Both the position numbers and the translations under genes were made by a program. A DNA stretch of 21,038 nt, taken from Discostella pseudostelligera (taxonomy: Eukaryota > Bacillariophyta > Thalassiosirophyceae > Thalassiosirales > Thalassiosiraceae). The DNA lies in assembly GCA_036940085.1 (NCBI GenBank), contig JALLBK010000736.1:1-21038 (forward strand). The letters are read 5' to 3'. Under the pieces are notes generated by a model. The model did no database searches and had not been told where the DNA came from. It saw only the letters and a program-made list of their open reading frames with translations. How positions within the stretch are numbered: position 1 is the first letter of the stretch; every line of letters begins with the position of its first letter. Positions 1 through 9,091 of the stretch are shown piece by piece.

Positions 1-32
1 AATTAATATTCATTCTCTCATGTTTCTATCAG

Positions 33-320
33 AACTCTCGCCGAGAAAATTGCATCCAATAACGGCAACGATGTCATACTCATAGGGCATAGCTCCGGTG
101 CACAAGCGGCATTATGATATGCGGAACTCTACAAAGTTCATGGAGTTGTTCTTGTCTCAGCAACGTATTCCGATTTAGGTGATGCACATGAATGTGCGTC
201 TGGATATTATCCGCAGAAGGCTAGTAGTATTGGTGGCGGTGTGGTCGGCGAAACAAATCCATACTTATTCGATGAAATGAAAAAGAATTGCAAACATTGG
301 CATCAGTTTCATTCCAGGGA
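33..320 (+). pseudogene. RBBP9-like serine hydrolase fragment (broken)
   Basis: This is the C-terminal part of a small alpha/beta serine hydrolase of the RBBP9/YdeN type. A polypyrimidine stretch ending in CAG at 30-32 looks like an intron acceptor, so the fragment starts inside an exon and the 5' exons lie outside the window. The frame encodes the nucleophile elbow GHSSG, then a segment reading GVVLVSATYSDLGD and ECASGYY, as in RBBP9. It reaches the region of the acid residue at HQFHSRD. Two things break it. A TGA at 115-117 stands where the family has Arg (..AAL-stop-YAE..). Family similarity then stops abruptly near 320, and the frame ends at a TGA about 30 bases later. The final helix carrying the catalytic His is absent, and I did not find it in 1438-1604. 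A functional product is unlikely. Confidence 0.72.
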
Positions 321-1437
321 CATACTAGTAAGCAGTGTAAAGAATGTATGAAGGAGAAAGCGAACAAGCATGCGGACAAACTCCAAGGTGGGTAACATCA
401 ATGACTGTTCTTGTTTTTGGCTTTCTTGCTTCTTGCTTCTCACATCAAATTGTGTCTGACTTCTCAATTTGACCATAAGAATCCATGAAAGTGGAAGGTG
501 GACAAAAATGCACCACATGCGATGTATGGAAGAGTTCCGAGTGTTTCTATAAGGGACTTAAGCACTGCAAAGATTGTAAGAAGGAGAGAGACGAGGAGCG
601 TACGGTTATGTATGTAGACACATTGTACTAAATGCGGGCACACACGTTCTGCTGAATACTTTGCCACAAAAACAAGGTCGAGAACTGGATTGGATTCTCA
701 ATGTCTTATATGCAGGTTTATTCCTAATTTGATCGAATCTGCAAAGCGTCGGAATAAACTCAGAGTTAAGAAGGGACAGAATATGCCAAAGGTATCTGTG
801 ACCGAAGATTTCATAAGTTGTCTACCAACATCATGTGCTCTTTCTGGTGTAGAGCTCGTTTTCTGCTCCGGACATGTCAATCTAGCATTGCTAGATCGTA
901 TCAACGACAGTGGAGGTTACACGAGTGACAATGTTCGGCTAGTAGACATTCGGTTCAACACCCATGCAAAGTGGACCGCCGATAAGTATTATGATGCTCT
1001 AGGATCAGATTGGAAGTGGTTCGTGGAAAAACGTAAAAAGTCTATGCCGTCGCCTGAGACACAGATCAATGGATTGACCCTGAGCCAGAAACTGTCTGGG
1101 TTGAGTAACAGACAAGGCAGATCCATCAAATTGATTAGGGATCTGTGGGAGCGTCAGCGTGGATGTTGTTACTATAGCAACATTCCGATGAGTTGGGGGC
1201 GCATTGGCAAAGATGCCTGGACTGTGTCTGTCGAGAGGTTGAATCAGGGCTCATATCCCTGACAGCACAGTACTCGTATGTGCCGAGTTCAACTCACAGG
1301 AATACCTGACCGACAGGTTTGAGCATTTATTCTATGGTAAACTGCAAGGATGGAATCGTGATGTTGTAAATTGGTATCGCACCCGTGAACAATATTCGTC
1401 CCTGTTCAGAGCTCTTCGCGAGAAAAAGTGGAATTGA
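321..1437 (+). pseudogene. Broken zinc-ribbon / double HNH endonuclease-like gene
   Basis: The pieces in order are: a half zinc ribbon (CKEC at 336-347); a second ribbon with CTTC and CKDC (509 to about 580); a third with CTKC and CLIC (624 to about 713); then two HNH-type treble-clef regions. The first HNH reads CALSGVEL, then LALLDRIND, GYTSDNVRLV and FN. The second reads CCYYSNIPM, VSVERLN, then IPDSTVLVCAEFNS. The reading frame changes twice. One change lies near 600-620, between the second and third ribbons. The other lies near 1252, where a single extra base splits an expected Gly-Tyr-Ile-Pro. The last frame ends with a TGA at 1435-1437. A 110-nt intron (388-497) joins the first two ribbon parts in frame. 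Such ribbon-plus-HNH proteins are often mobile or virus-derived; that origin is inference here. A short reading in another frame just past the stop (about 1424-1470) faintly recalls an AP2-like GxxxKTGxWRVR motif, which is weak. Confidence 0.68.
388..497 (+). other. Predicted intron flanked by 7-bp direct repeats
   Basis: The donor follows AAG at 385-387 (AAG|GTGGGT) and the acceptor is GGAAG|GT at 497/498. Removing it joins ..LQG to GQKCTTC in frame and restores the zinc-ribbon spacing. The 7-mer AAGGTGG occurs at both edges (385-391 and 495-501). At 110 nt it is longer than the introns of the intact neighbours. The splice call rests on frame and motifs only. Confidence 0.5.
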
Positions 1438-1604
1438 TGTCAAAACAGGGGTGTGGCGTGTTAGAATGTTGCCTCATCGCATTTCTTTGATTATTCACCA
1501 GAATTGCTGAAGGTGATATTATCAATGTGCTGACATCTGAAATGTGGAAGTTATTTCTGAAAATAGTCTCTGGTGTGGTAGTTTAATGATGCACTTAGAA
1601 CTAT
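1438..1604. other. Gap between convergent genes
   Basis: This AT-leaning spacer separates the end of the HNH remnant from the stop codon of the ABC transporter, which comes from the opposite strand. I see no conserved reading frame, no continuation of the RBBP9 fold and no clear terminator structure. It probably holds the 3' untranslated ends of both genes. Confidence 0.5.
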
Positions 1605-4021
1605 TTAGTAGTTTGTAAGTTGCTGTTCGACAAGTTTATGAAATATACCTTTCGATTGAATCAATTGATCAAACGTTCCTGTCTCCACAATTCTGCCGTC
1701 TTTCAAAACTGCGATACGATCTGCCTCTTTAATTGTGGATAATCTATGTGCTATTGATATAACTGTTCGCCCTTTAGTCATCGTTTTCAATGCTTGGTTG
1801 ATGTGATACTCGCTTCTCGCATCTAATGCGGATGTGGCTGTATTAAGCAGCAAATGTTTCATATAACATGCATCGCCGATGAGTGGTAAATATCGACGGA
1901 GGTATAACTGAACACGTCCTACATCGAAGTACATACCTTCATCTAATACGCAAATAGGTGGATCTTTTAGCATGACGCGTGCAATTGCCACTCGTTGTTT
2001 TTGTCCTCCGCTGGTTGATGAAAGCAAACACGACATTAGTAAAGAAGCGGTGTCTTGAATGGCGATCAATTTTTTTACTTCACTCACCTTAATTGTGCAC
2101 CACGAGCCCCAACCTGTGTTTCCAGCCCAAGCGGCAATGCATCAGTAAAATGTGTCACGTGTGCTGCTTTGGCAGCATCCAATATCTGTATCCCGATTTA
2201 ATATTAACCCACTAGAGATGAGCTAGACAATCCTAAGATAAAGAAAACATGCACATGCAATGTGATTTTGCTTACCTCCTCGTCACTTGCATCCGGCCGA
2301 CCATAGCGAATGTTGTCAGCAATACTTCCAAAAAACAATAAAGGTTCTTGCGCAACAACGCCAATCTGTTCTCGCACAATCGCTGGATCGATGCCTTCGA
2401 TATTCTGACCATTGAGAAGAATCCTACCATGGTCGAGATTGTACAGTCGTGCTAGCAGTAACGCCACTGTCGACTTGCCAGAACCAGAGCCGCCTACTAG
2501 TGCAATATTTTCACCGGGTCTAATATCCAAAGTAAAGTCGGGACCGAGTACGGGAGCATCCGGTCGAGCTGGATACGCGAACCCAACTCCTTCAAATGTT
2601 ATTGATATTGATTCTTTGTGCTTGTACTCGTGCGCAGATGGTTCGATGATTGTTTCGTCATTCAGTACGGTATTCCTTGATCCGTGCAGAGAAGATGGTA
2701 TTTGAGGAACACGATCAATAATATCAAACACCCGTCCTGCAGCTGCAATACTCTTCATCACTTCGGTGTAGGTTCCACTCAATGAACTAACATTGCCCGC
2801 CATTAACAATGAATACATGAGAAATCCAGTCAAATCACCCGCAGAGAGCTCGCCAGCCAAGACTAATGTTCCGCCATATCCCATAACCAGCAACACAGCT
2901 CCATTCGCCGCGACGTGTACCACACCATCAAAGGCAGCCTGTGCCTTCCCCACATCGATTTCCTTGTTGTGTGCCGATGTGATTGCAGTGGCGTATCGAC
3001 CAGACTCCAACACTTCAGCATTGAATAATTTCACAGTCTTTATCCCTCCAAACACCTCCTCGGTAATATCAGTAGCAGAAGCATGCAACGCTTGCACAGA
3101 CTTTTGTTTCTCTTTCAAAGTTCTGCCAACAATCCGCGCCATTAGGAACACTGGTGGTATGGAAAGTAGCGAGACCATCGCAAGTGTTGGGGATGTATAG
3201 AAGAGCAACGACGTAGAACCAACACTCATTACCACACCACGTAGACCAGCCACTGCCTCAGTTGTCATGGCGGCCTTGATATACCATGAGTCATTGGTGA
3301 GACGCGATATCAAGTCTCCCGATTTCATCTGATCAAAGAATGCACTATCTTGAGCAATAATCGATGTGAACAGCCGTCGTCGAATTCTACTAATAATGCG
3401 ATTCCCAGCAATATTCAACATGTACGAACGAGCATATACTCCCAAACCTGCAATGCCGGTGAGGCTGAACAATCCTAGGGCAGTTGTGAATGGGCTGAAT
3501 TGACTACCAACAACAACAGCTTCGCCAGAGGTTGTAATAGTAGTAGCTTCGAGTATCGCCATGTCAAGTACATGTCCACATGCATACGGTAATAGTAGTG
3601 TAATGGAAGATGTTACCAGTAGCGTGCCTGCCGATGCCAGGATTAACGTGCGCTCTGGCTTGGAAATTTCAAATAATCGATGCAATAATTTGGAATTGAT
3701 TGTGGCGTCATCATCATCACCATCTCCCTCAATTGAATTAGAGCCATTCTCAACTAGTAGGAGCGGTGGCTTGCTATCATCATTCGATAAAGAGACAGTA
3801 GAAGAGACTATTTGATCTTCGTTACGTAGTACCGATGAAGACGAAGCGTGGTTTGCCCCTCTATTGTCCATTGAATTTGTCGAAGTGGACGACGCGAATC
3901 TGCAGCAAGGACAGTTCCTTACCCGAAGCACCCCATTGCTATTGAATCGAAAACTGCTGACATTTGGAGACAAGAACGCTCGTGTCCGCAGCAGTGTGGT
4001 GATCCGATGCGATGAAATCAT
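1605..4021 (-). CDS. Mitochondrial ABCB-type half ABC transporter (ABCB8/ABCB10-like)
   Basis: Four exons on the minus strand: 4021-2276, 2185-2088, 2010-1937 and 1837-1605. They total 2151 nt and encode 716 residues. Introns are 90, 77 and 99 nt, all GT-AG. Residues 1-50 are rich in Arg and Ser with few acids, like a mitochondrial presequence. A low-complexity acidic stretch follows, then an ABC type 1 exporter membrane domain (about 125-425). The nucleotide-binding domain has a Walker A (GGSGSGKST, 510-518) and a Q-loop (VAQEP, Q558). Exon 2 gives ILDAAKAAHVTHF. The signature LSGGQKQR is rebuilt exactly across intron 2, and the Walker B and D-loop (LDEATSALD) across intron 3. The H-loop is SIAHRLST. 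As a half transporter it should work as a dimer. Substrate cannot be read from sequence; mitochondrial relatives export peptides, heme-pathway or redox compounds. It diverges from the U2AF gene. Confidence 0.9.
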
Positions 4022-4159
4022 GGAAGAAGTATCAGAGAAGGACCATCACATTGCCGATGGCATATGGCATCGCCCTTGTGATGTTTGAATTGAAGGTTGA
4101 AGGATTGTGCTTGTCCACTGTCCATGGTGAATATTATGGTGATGCGGTGGCGGATGATA

Positions 4160-4170
4160 TTTGGCGGGAA
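4160..4170 (+). promoter_or_regulatory. E2F/DP-like site TTTGGCGGGAA
   Basis: It matches the classical E2F core (TTTSSCGC / TTTGGCGGGAA) in the divergent promoter. The 10-mer TTTGGCGGGA recurs on the minus strand at 7495-7504 and 10743-10752. Binding is inferred from the motif only. Confidence 0.4.
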
Positions 4171-4384
4171 CTGAGGTGGCGAAAGATATTATCGGGAACT
4201 TTTCACGGCTCACTACCAAATTGCACATACGAAATCCCACGTGAAAAAATAAGGCGACATTAATCAATTTTAAAAGTTAATTTTAAAATACTACTTGGGA
4301 ATCAGTACTAATTTACGCTTTCCTTCTCCAGAAATGGCGGGAGAAAGAAGATGACTCGACTCCGGATTCCAAAGATCTCCAAAT

Positions 4385-4402
4385 CCAAAACCAAAACCAA
4401 AA
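4385..4402 (+). repeat. CCAAAA hexamer x3 in the 5' leader
   Basis: Three tandem CCAAAA units are followed within about 25 bases by TTTTCA/TTTCAC-like units up to the U2AF start codon. This is a low-complexity leader just upstream of the ACCATGG context. Confidence 0.7.
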
Positions 4403-4458
4403 CACTTCACGTCCAGCCACTCATTTTCATTTTCAATTTCACTTTCACACACTACACC

Positions 4459-6855
4459 ATGGCGTCCGAATTCCCAGGAGCCTCCCGCGGCAGAGGTGCC
4501 GGAGTGAACAAACCAGCATGGATGGTTCAGAAAGAACGTGAAGAGGCCTTGTCGGAGTCGTCAAACATGGTCAAGGACAGTGAGAATGGTGGTGGCGGTG
4601 GCGATGAGGCGTACAATTACAATGACGCAGCTGCAGGTGGTGGTGGTGGTGGCGGCGGCCCAAATCCAAATGGAGGAGCAGTCGATGGACAATACGCCGA
4701 TGCTGACCACAATCGCGGAAGAAGTCGCAGTCGTTCAATGGAGCGAGATCAATTTGGCCGTGTTGTAAGCGGGGGTCAAGGTGGCGGCGGCGGCGATGAC
4801 GACGGTGGCGGCGACTATGATCGGAGAGATCGGGGAGGAGATTATCGAGGTGGTGGAGGTGGAGGCACTCGACGCGATGATTATGACAGACGAGATTATC
4901 GCCGTGGAGGTGGTGGTGGCGGCGGCGGAGGTGGCGCACGACGTGGAGATGACTACTACTACGATGATCGTCGAAGTCATCGCGGTGGCGGTGGCGGGCG
5001 ATCTTCTCGCTCTGATCGCGGCGATCATCGACGCGGCGGCGTGGGTGGCGGGCGAGCACCCCCCTCCAGTGGAATACAATTCCATTCCTACGAGGAGGAA
5101 CGTGATTGGCTCAATGATCGTCGTCGGAAGCGTCGGGGACGCAAGAGCTTATTTGATGTCGAGCCAACGCCGGAGCAACTTGCTGAGGATGAGGCCCGGG
5201 CGGCATTGGAACAAAATCATGCACTGGTCCGGACGGGTGGGGCCGTGACTGCTACCGGTGCCAATATTGGGCTCAATAGTGCAGTCGGGAACCAACGCTA
5301 TGGATCTACTTCGAGTGGTGGTGGAAGTGGAATGACGACGACGATGATGCAACCACAACAGACTCGACACGCACGTCGTCTGTACATTGGGAACATTCCC
5401 GACCTATCCGAGGAAGAAGTGCACACCTTCTTTCGTGATGCCATTTGCAATTCCATCATTCTCGACCCAAATACCAACCCCAACGCTGCATCTCATAGGT
5501 CGCAATATGTGGACAATGATCCTATCATTAGCGTGTACATCAACCGTGAACGTCGATTTGTATTCTTGGAATTCAAGACTATGGAAATCACTACGGCATG
5601 TCTTGCCCTCGATGGGATTGACGTCATGGGACAAGGAAAAGTGAAGGTGAAGCGTCCGAATGATTACAATGCAGCATTGGCGCCCATGATCAATCCTACC
5701 ACGGCGCCGCAGTTGGATACATCCAAGTTGGGTATTGTGAGCCCCACTGTGCCGGATGGACCGAATAAGATTTTTATTGGTGGCTTGCCATATCATCTAA
5801 CGGAGAGTCAAGTGTTGGAATTGCTGAGTGCATTTGGTGCCGTCAAGGCCTTCCATCTAGTGAAGCAGGATGCCAATGCTACCACCTCCAAGGGATATTG
5901 CTTTGTGGAGTATGCCGATCCGAATATTACCCAGGTGGCGTGCATGGGCCTGCAGGGGATGGAGATGGGGGGTGGGAAACAATTGAGCTGTCGTATGGCC
6001 GCGCAGCAGTTTGCGCAGCAACAGGGTGCCGTAGAACAAGTGGGTGGTGCGTTTGGTGCACCGGTACCTGCACCGCCGGTGCAGGCTAGTGTTGTGGATG
6101 GTGTGGATGTGGATGCATTGTTGGCGGCGGCGCTGGGTGGTGGCGGCGTTGGCGGTTCGGGAGCTATGCCCACTGTCAACCCAGCAGCAAGCTTGGGACC
6201 CATGGGTAACATGATGGTACAACACCAACAACCCCTGGGGGTGATGCCTAGTCAGCAAATGGGAATGTATCCGATGGGCATGATGCCACAGCAACAGCTA
6301 TATCCACAGTCGCAGGGGTTGGTAGTGTCTGATCCTTTGGCCGTCGCCAACGCCGCAGCAAGCGCTCTCGATGCTGCATTTGGAGGCGGTGGTGCCATGG
6401 CTCCTCTAGCAGTTCCTTCCCCGGCAATGGTCTCTGTGGTGCAGCCTTCGTTGGCTTCCACTCCAACGCGAATTCTAGTTCTACTGAACATGGTTATGGA
6501 TGAGGATTTGTTAACGGAGGAGGATCACAAGATGCTTGAAGAAGAAGTTCGTGAAGAGGTTTCCAGGTATGGCAAGCTAGTGTCGATGAAGATTCCAAGA
6601 CCTCAGGTACGTTGATTATTCTGTCTTCGCAACTTTTATGAACATGGTATGTCTCATATCTGTCTTTCTTTACCAACTGCACATTATCAGGACGGCTGTG
6701 CACCGAGTGCCATCCGCAAGATTTTTCTTGAATATGCCAGTCCCAACGATGCCATGACCGCCGAGAAGGAATTGAAAGGGCGCGCTTTTGGACCGAATGT
6801 CGTCGATACAACCTTCTTTGGGGAAGACGATTATCACAACGGGAATCTCAAATAA
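4459..6855 (+). CDS. U2AF2: U2AF large subunit (U2AF65-like) splicing factor
   Basis: Two exons, 4459-6606 and 6691-6855, with an 84-nt intron. Together they give 2313 nt and 770 residues. I chose the ATG at 4459 because it sits in ACCATGG and starts MASEFPGASRGRG; an in-frame ATG at 4351 adds 36 unlikely residues. Residues 20-200 are Gly/Arg/Asp-rich with RSRSRS. At about 222-238 is a basic stretch followed by KSLFDVEPTPEQ, which resembles the linear motif that binds the small U2AF subunit. RRM1 has LYIGNI (308-313) and RFVFLEF (366-372). RRM2 has IFIGGL (438-443) and KGYCFVEY (478-485). A Gln/Met/Ala-rich linker leads to the C-terminal UHM (672-764), completed by exon 2 and containing the R-x-F signature GRAF (R747). 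U2AF65 binds the polypyrimidine tract at 3' splice sites; human U2AF65 is about 475 residues, so this protein is long. Confidence 0.92.
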
Positions 6856-7316
6856 TGTGTTGGAGCACCAATGGGAAGGAACGATTGAGGTCCCGACGAA
6901 TCAAGATGTATCACAGAGATGATGTGGGGACGGTGATGGTTGACTGATTGACTTGATTCTATTCTGTTTTGTGTTGATGCAATGTGTTCTCGATCATTCT
7001 CTAGCTTGCGCGTCTTGCAGCAGTACAGATCATTACTCATCAAGATATGGCCCATTCACAGCAAGGAATTACCCTTTCTGGTATGCTTGTTAGCTTTGTC
7101 ATGCGCAGCTTCTAATTTTACGTCTCAATTTCTTCGTCAATTGTCCTTTCGCGCGCATAACAATTAAACAACTCTGTGAGATGAATGGTAAGGTGTACAT
7201 TGGTATCAAATGCCCCCTCACATCGCCGCATGTTTATGATTGTGATTTGGAGACGATTGCAATTGAAACTACCGGTGTAAAACTATAGCTCTACATTATC
7301 ATATTGATTGTGTTCA

Positions 7317-7330
7317 CTCTCTCTCTCTCT
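7317..7330 (+). repeat. (CT)7 microsatellite
   Basis: A pure CT dinucleotide run in the promoter or leader of the Myb gene. CT-rich initiator or leader tracts are common in compact eukaryotic promoters, but no role can be shown here. Confidence 0.8.
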
Positions 7331-7461
7331 AAAGGTACTTCCTCTTTCGTTGATCGTGTGGTGTGAACAATTAATGTCTATCAGTTCTCCAACCCACCTC
7401 GCTCTATTCTTCACCACCTCCTCCTCTCGATGCAATGCATCCCTTCACTGGTTCGAGCCAC

Positions 7462-7517
7462 CACGTGGAAGTTAGGGAGTCGAGTCCTCATACCTCCCGC
7501 CAAAGTACTTCCACGTG
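7462..7517. promoter_or_regulatory. Inverted pair of extended G-boxes
   Basis: CACGTGGAAGT (7462-7472) and ACTTCCACGTG (7507-7517) are exact reverse complements, 11 nt each, separated by 34 nt. Each holds the bHLH/bZIP core CACGTG. The minus-strand E2F-like 10-mer (7495-7504) lies between them, three bases before the right arm. The arrangement suggests a composite control element upstream of the Myb gene. Confidence 0.5.
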
Positions 7518-7579
7518 TCCCTCTCGACGGTGAAACAGACCATGACCATGAATTAATATTTCTCGATCTACTTACCTAC

Positions 7580-7600
7580 ATGCTCCTACATGCTTCATAG
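7580..7600 (+). other. Six-codon upstream ORF
   Basis: An ATG at 7580 opens a six-codon frame (MLLHAS) that ends at TAG 7598-7600. It overlaps the first in-frame ATG of the Myb gene (7590) and ends five bases before the next one (7605). If the transcript starts upstream, scanning ribosomes would meet it first, favouring the 7605 start after reinitiation. Confidence 0.4.
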
Positions 7601-7604
7601 CAAC

Positions 7605-9038
7605 ATGGGGGACGTCGAAGCTGATGCAGAGGAGGAGGACGAAGATCACTTGGGGCCGCAATCATCGCAACGTGGTTGGACCAAAGGCGTTGCTGATCCA
7701 GACGCCGATCGCCGCGTAAACATTTGGAGTTTGAATGGATTTGGCCAGCCTGTTTTCACCGGTGGGATGTACCAACCAGACGAAGCTCGCATTTTGGAAA
7801 AGACTGTGAAGAATTATTGTTCCTGGAAGAACATCTCATTGAGCGAACTCTGTGGTGGCGAAGATCATACTGTTCATAACCAAAGTGTCCGTGGAGCTTG
7901 GCAGGAAATTGCACAATGTCTACCCCATCGCACCGTACTTTCTGTGTACAAAAGGGCTCTTCGCCAGATGCATGGAATGACAAGGGGTGCCTGGAGCAAG
8001 GAAGAGGTTGACGCGTTATTTCGCCTTGTAGATTTGCATGGTCATCGTTGGAAAACAATCCAAGACAAATTGGGACGCACCGCTACTGATTGCAGGGTGA
8101 AATTCTTTGATATGAATGATCAATTCCGTCGCGGGAAATGGTCAGTTGATGATGTAGAATTACTTTTGCGAGAGGTGCGAGCCACAGTCAATGTCCCTAG
8201 ACATGATATGGATGTAAGAGAGATCAACATATGGACTTTGGAAAACAGATCTAAGATTCCTTGGACGTCAATAAGTTGCAAAGTGAATAGGAGGCGGATA
8301 GATTGCTACTTCAAGTGGAAGCAGATGACTCGACGTTCGAACAAAAAAGCGAAATTGCTTGGTCTGGAACCAGTGCCGATGGCTAGAGATTTATTCAAAT
8401 TTGATGTTAGAGCCGAGTATGTTCAGTGGAAGGCGGAACAAGATCCCAAATGGCGACAAAAATTTGCCGACGAATATGTCCTACCTCTTCTTCGACAGGA
8501 CGGTGGTATTGCAGACGCCGAACGTGAGCAGGATATTCAACTCGTTGATTCTATTATAGAGTCTCGAGCCACTCGCCCATCAGAGGTATCTTGGCATGCT
8601 ATCAGGGGAGATTCACCAAGAGAGAGATGGGAAGCTTTGATTGACGAACATGCTCCCGACGACGATTTGGATTTGCCGCTGTGGAAGCTGGCAAAAGTCG
8701 TAAGAGCCTCAATGGCTAAGAATGCTGACCACTATGTGGAACCTGGTGCAATACCGGCTTCGGCAAACAATGATGTAGAAGATTTGAGGCGGACTTTGGA
8801 TCAGCGTCGTGCAACACCAACTGATAGTCCGGACAATAGTTCGGAGAGCATTATTTCGGGTGTTTCCATTGATCTACTACAAAAGTCAATCAAGGAAATT
8901 GTCGACAAGTCCAATGATGACATAACGATCAAAGGGGTCAGACGACTTTTAGAAACGAAACACGGCATAGATCTGTCTTTCCATAAACGAAGGATAAAAC
9001 AGTTGATCAAAGAACTAGTAGTTAACGATCATACATAA
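7605..9038 (+). CDS. Myb/SANT (Reb1/TTF-I-like) protein with DEK_C domain
   Basis: A single exon. Starting at 7605 gives 477 residues; an alternative ATG at 7590 adds five. Counted from 7590, an acidic N-terminus (EADAEEEDEDH) leads into Myb-like helices at about 61-125. A clear SANT/Myb repeat follows at 132-176 (RGAWSKEEVDALF, HRWKTIQDKLGRT), then another at 180-247 (RRGKWSVDDVELLL, IPWTSIS, YFKWKQM). A fourth degenerate repeat lies around 311-352 (VSWHAI, RERWEALID). This tandem arrangement recalls the Reb1/TTF-I/DMTF1 class, which binds rDNA terminators and other sites. The last 55 residues (about 427-476) match DEK_C: LLQKSIKEIVD, then TIKGVRRLLETKHGIDLS. A nuclear DNA-binding role is likely; the target is unknown. 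It converges with the P4H gene, 53 nt away. Confidence 0.75.
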   Translation: MGDVEADAEEEDEDHLGPQSSQRGWTKGVADPDADRRVNIWSLNGFGQPVFTGGMYQPDEARILEKTVKNYCSWKNISLSELCGGEDHTVHNQSVRGAWQEIAQCLPHRTVLSVYKRALRQMHGMTRGAWSKEEVDALFRLVDLHGHRWKTIQDKLGRTATDCRVKFFDMNDQFRRGKWSVDDVELLLREVRATVNVPRHDMDVREINIWTLENRSKIPWTSISCKVNRRRIDCYFKWKQMTRRSNKKAKLLGLEPVPMARDLFKFDVRAEYVQWKAEQDPKWRQKFADEYVLPLLRQDGGIADAEREQDIQLVDSIIESRATRPSEVSWHAIRGDSPRERWEALIDEHAPDDDLDLPLWKLAKVVRASMAKNADHYVEPGAIPASANNDVEDLRRTLDQRRATPTDSPDNSSESIISGVSIDLLQKSIKEIVDKSNDDITIKGVRRLLETKHGIDLSFHKRRIKQLIKELVVNDHT

Positions 9039-9091
9039 AACGGTAATCAATCCTGACGAATAACAACCCCTATGGCCAATGAACAACTAAT

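Larger units (their letters stand above)
4022..4458. promoter_or_regulatory. Divergent promoter region, ABC transporter / U2AF gene
   Basis: This is the 437-bp spacer between two divergent start codons. It holds an E2F-like TTTGGCGGGAA (4160-4170), a G-box CACGTG (4238-4243) and a second GGCGGG-type site (ATGGCGGGAG, 4334-4343). There are also two copies of AATTTTAAAA (4266-4275 and 4279-4288). The part next to the U2AF ATG is low-complexity, with three CCAAAA units followed by runs of TTTTCA/TTTCAC. An in-frame ATG at 4351 exists, but the translation from it to 4458 is compositionally unlike protein. Confidence 0.5.
6856..7604. promoter_or_regulatory. Spacer between U2AF and Myb genes
   Basis: This contains the U2AF 3' end and the Myb promoter. 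Reading frames in the first 300 bases show no protein character. From about 7300 it has a (CT)7 tract (7317-7330), a pair of inverted G-box elements (7462-7472 and 7507-7517), an E2F-like site on the minus strand (7495-7504) and a six-codon upstream ORF (7580-7600). The regulatory elements cluster within about 140 bases of the start codon. Confidence 0.5.

Noticed and set aside
115..117. TGA as a selenocysteine codon in the hydrolase
   Set aside because: The position is an Arg in RBBP9-type proteins, not Cys or Ser, the downstream frame is also truncated, and no SECIS-like element was evident. A pseudogene stop is simpler.
1605..4021. Two separate ABC genes
   Set aside because: The two minus-strand frames join exactly through GT-AG introns that rebuild LSGGQKQR and LDEATSALD, so they are exons of one gene.
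4351..4458. N-terminal extension of U2AF from the ATG at 4351
   Set aside because: The extra 36 residues come from CCAAAA and TTTTCA repeats, and the ATG at 4459 has an ACCATGG context and starts typical U2AF sequence.
4571..5248. Long ORFs in other frames over the Gly-rich part of U2AF
   Set aside because: They are translations of GGT/GGC repeats (poly-His/Arg/Val/Ala) with no domain, a compositional by-product.
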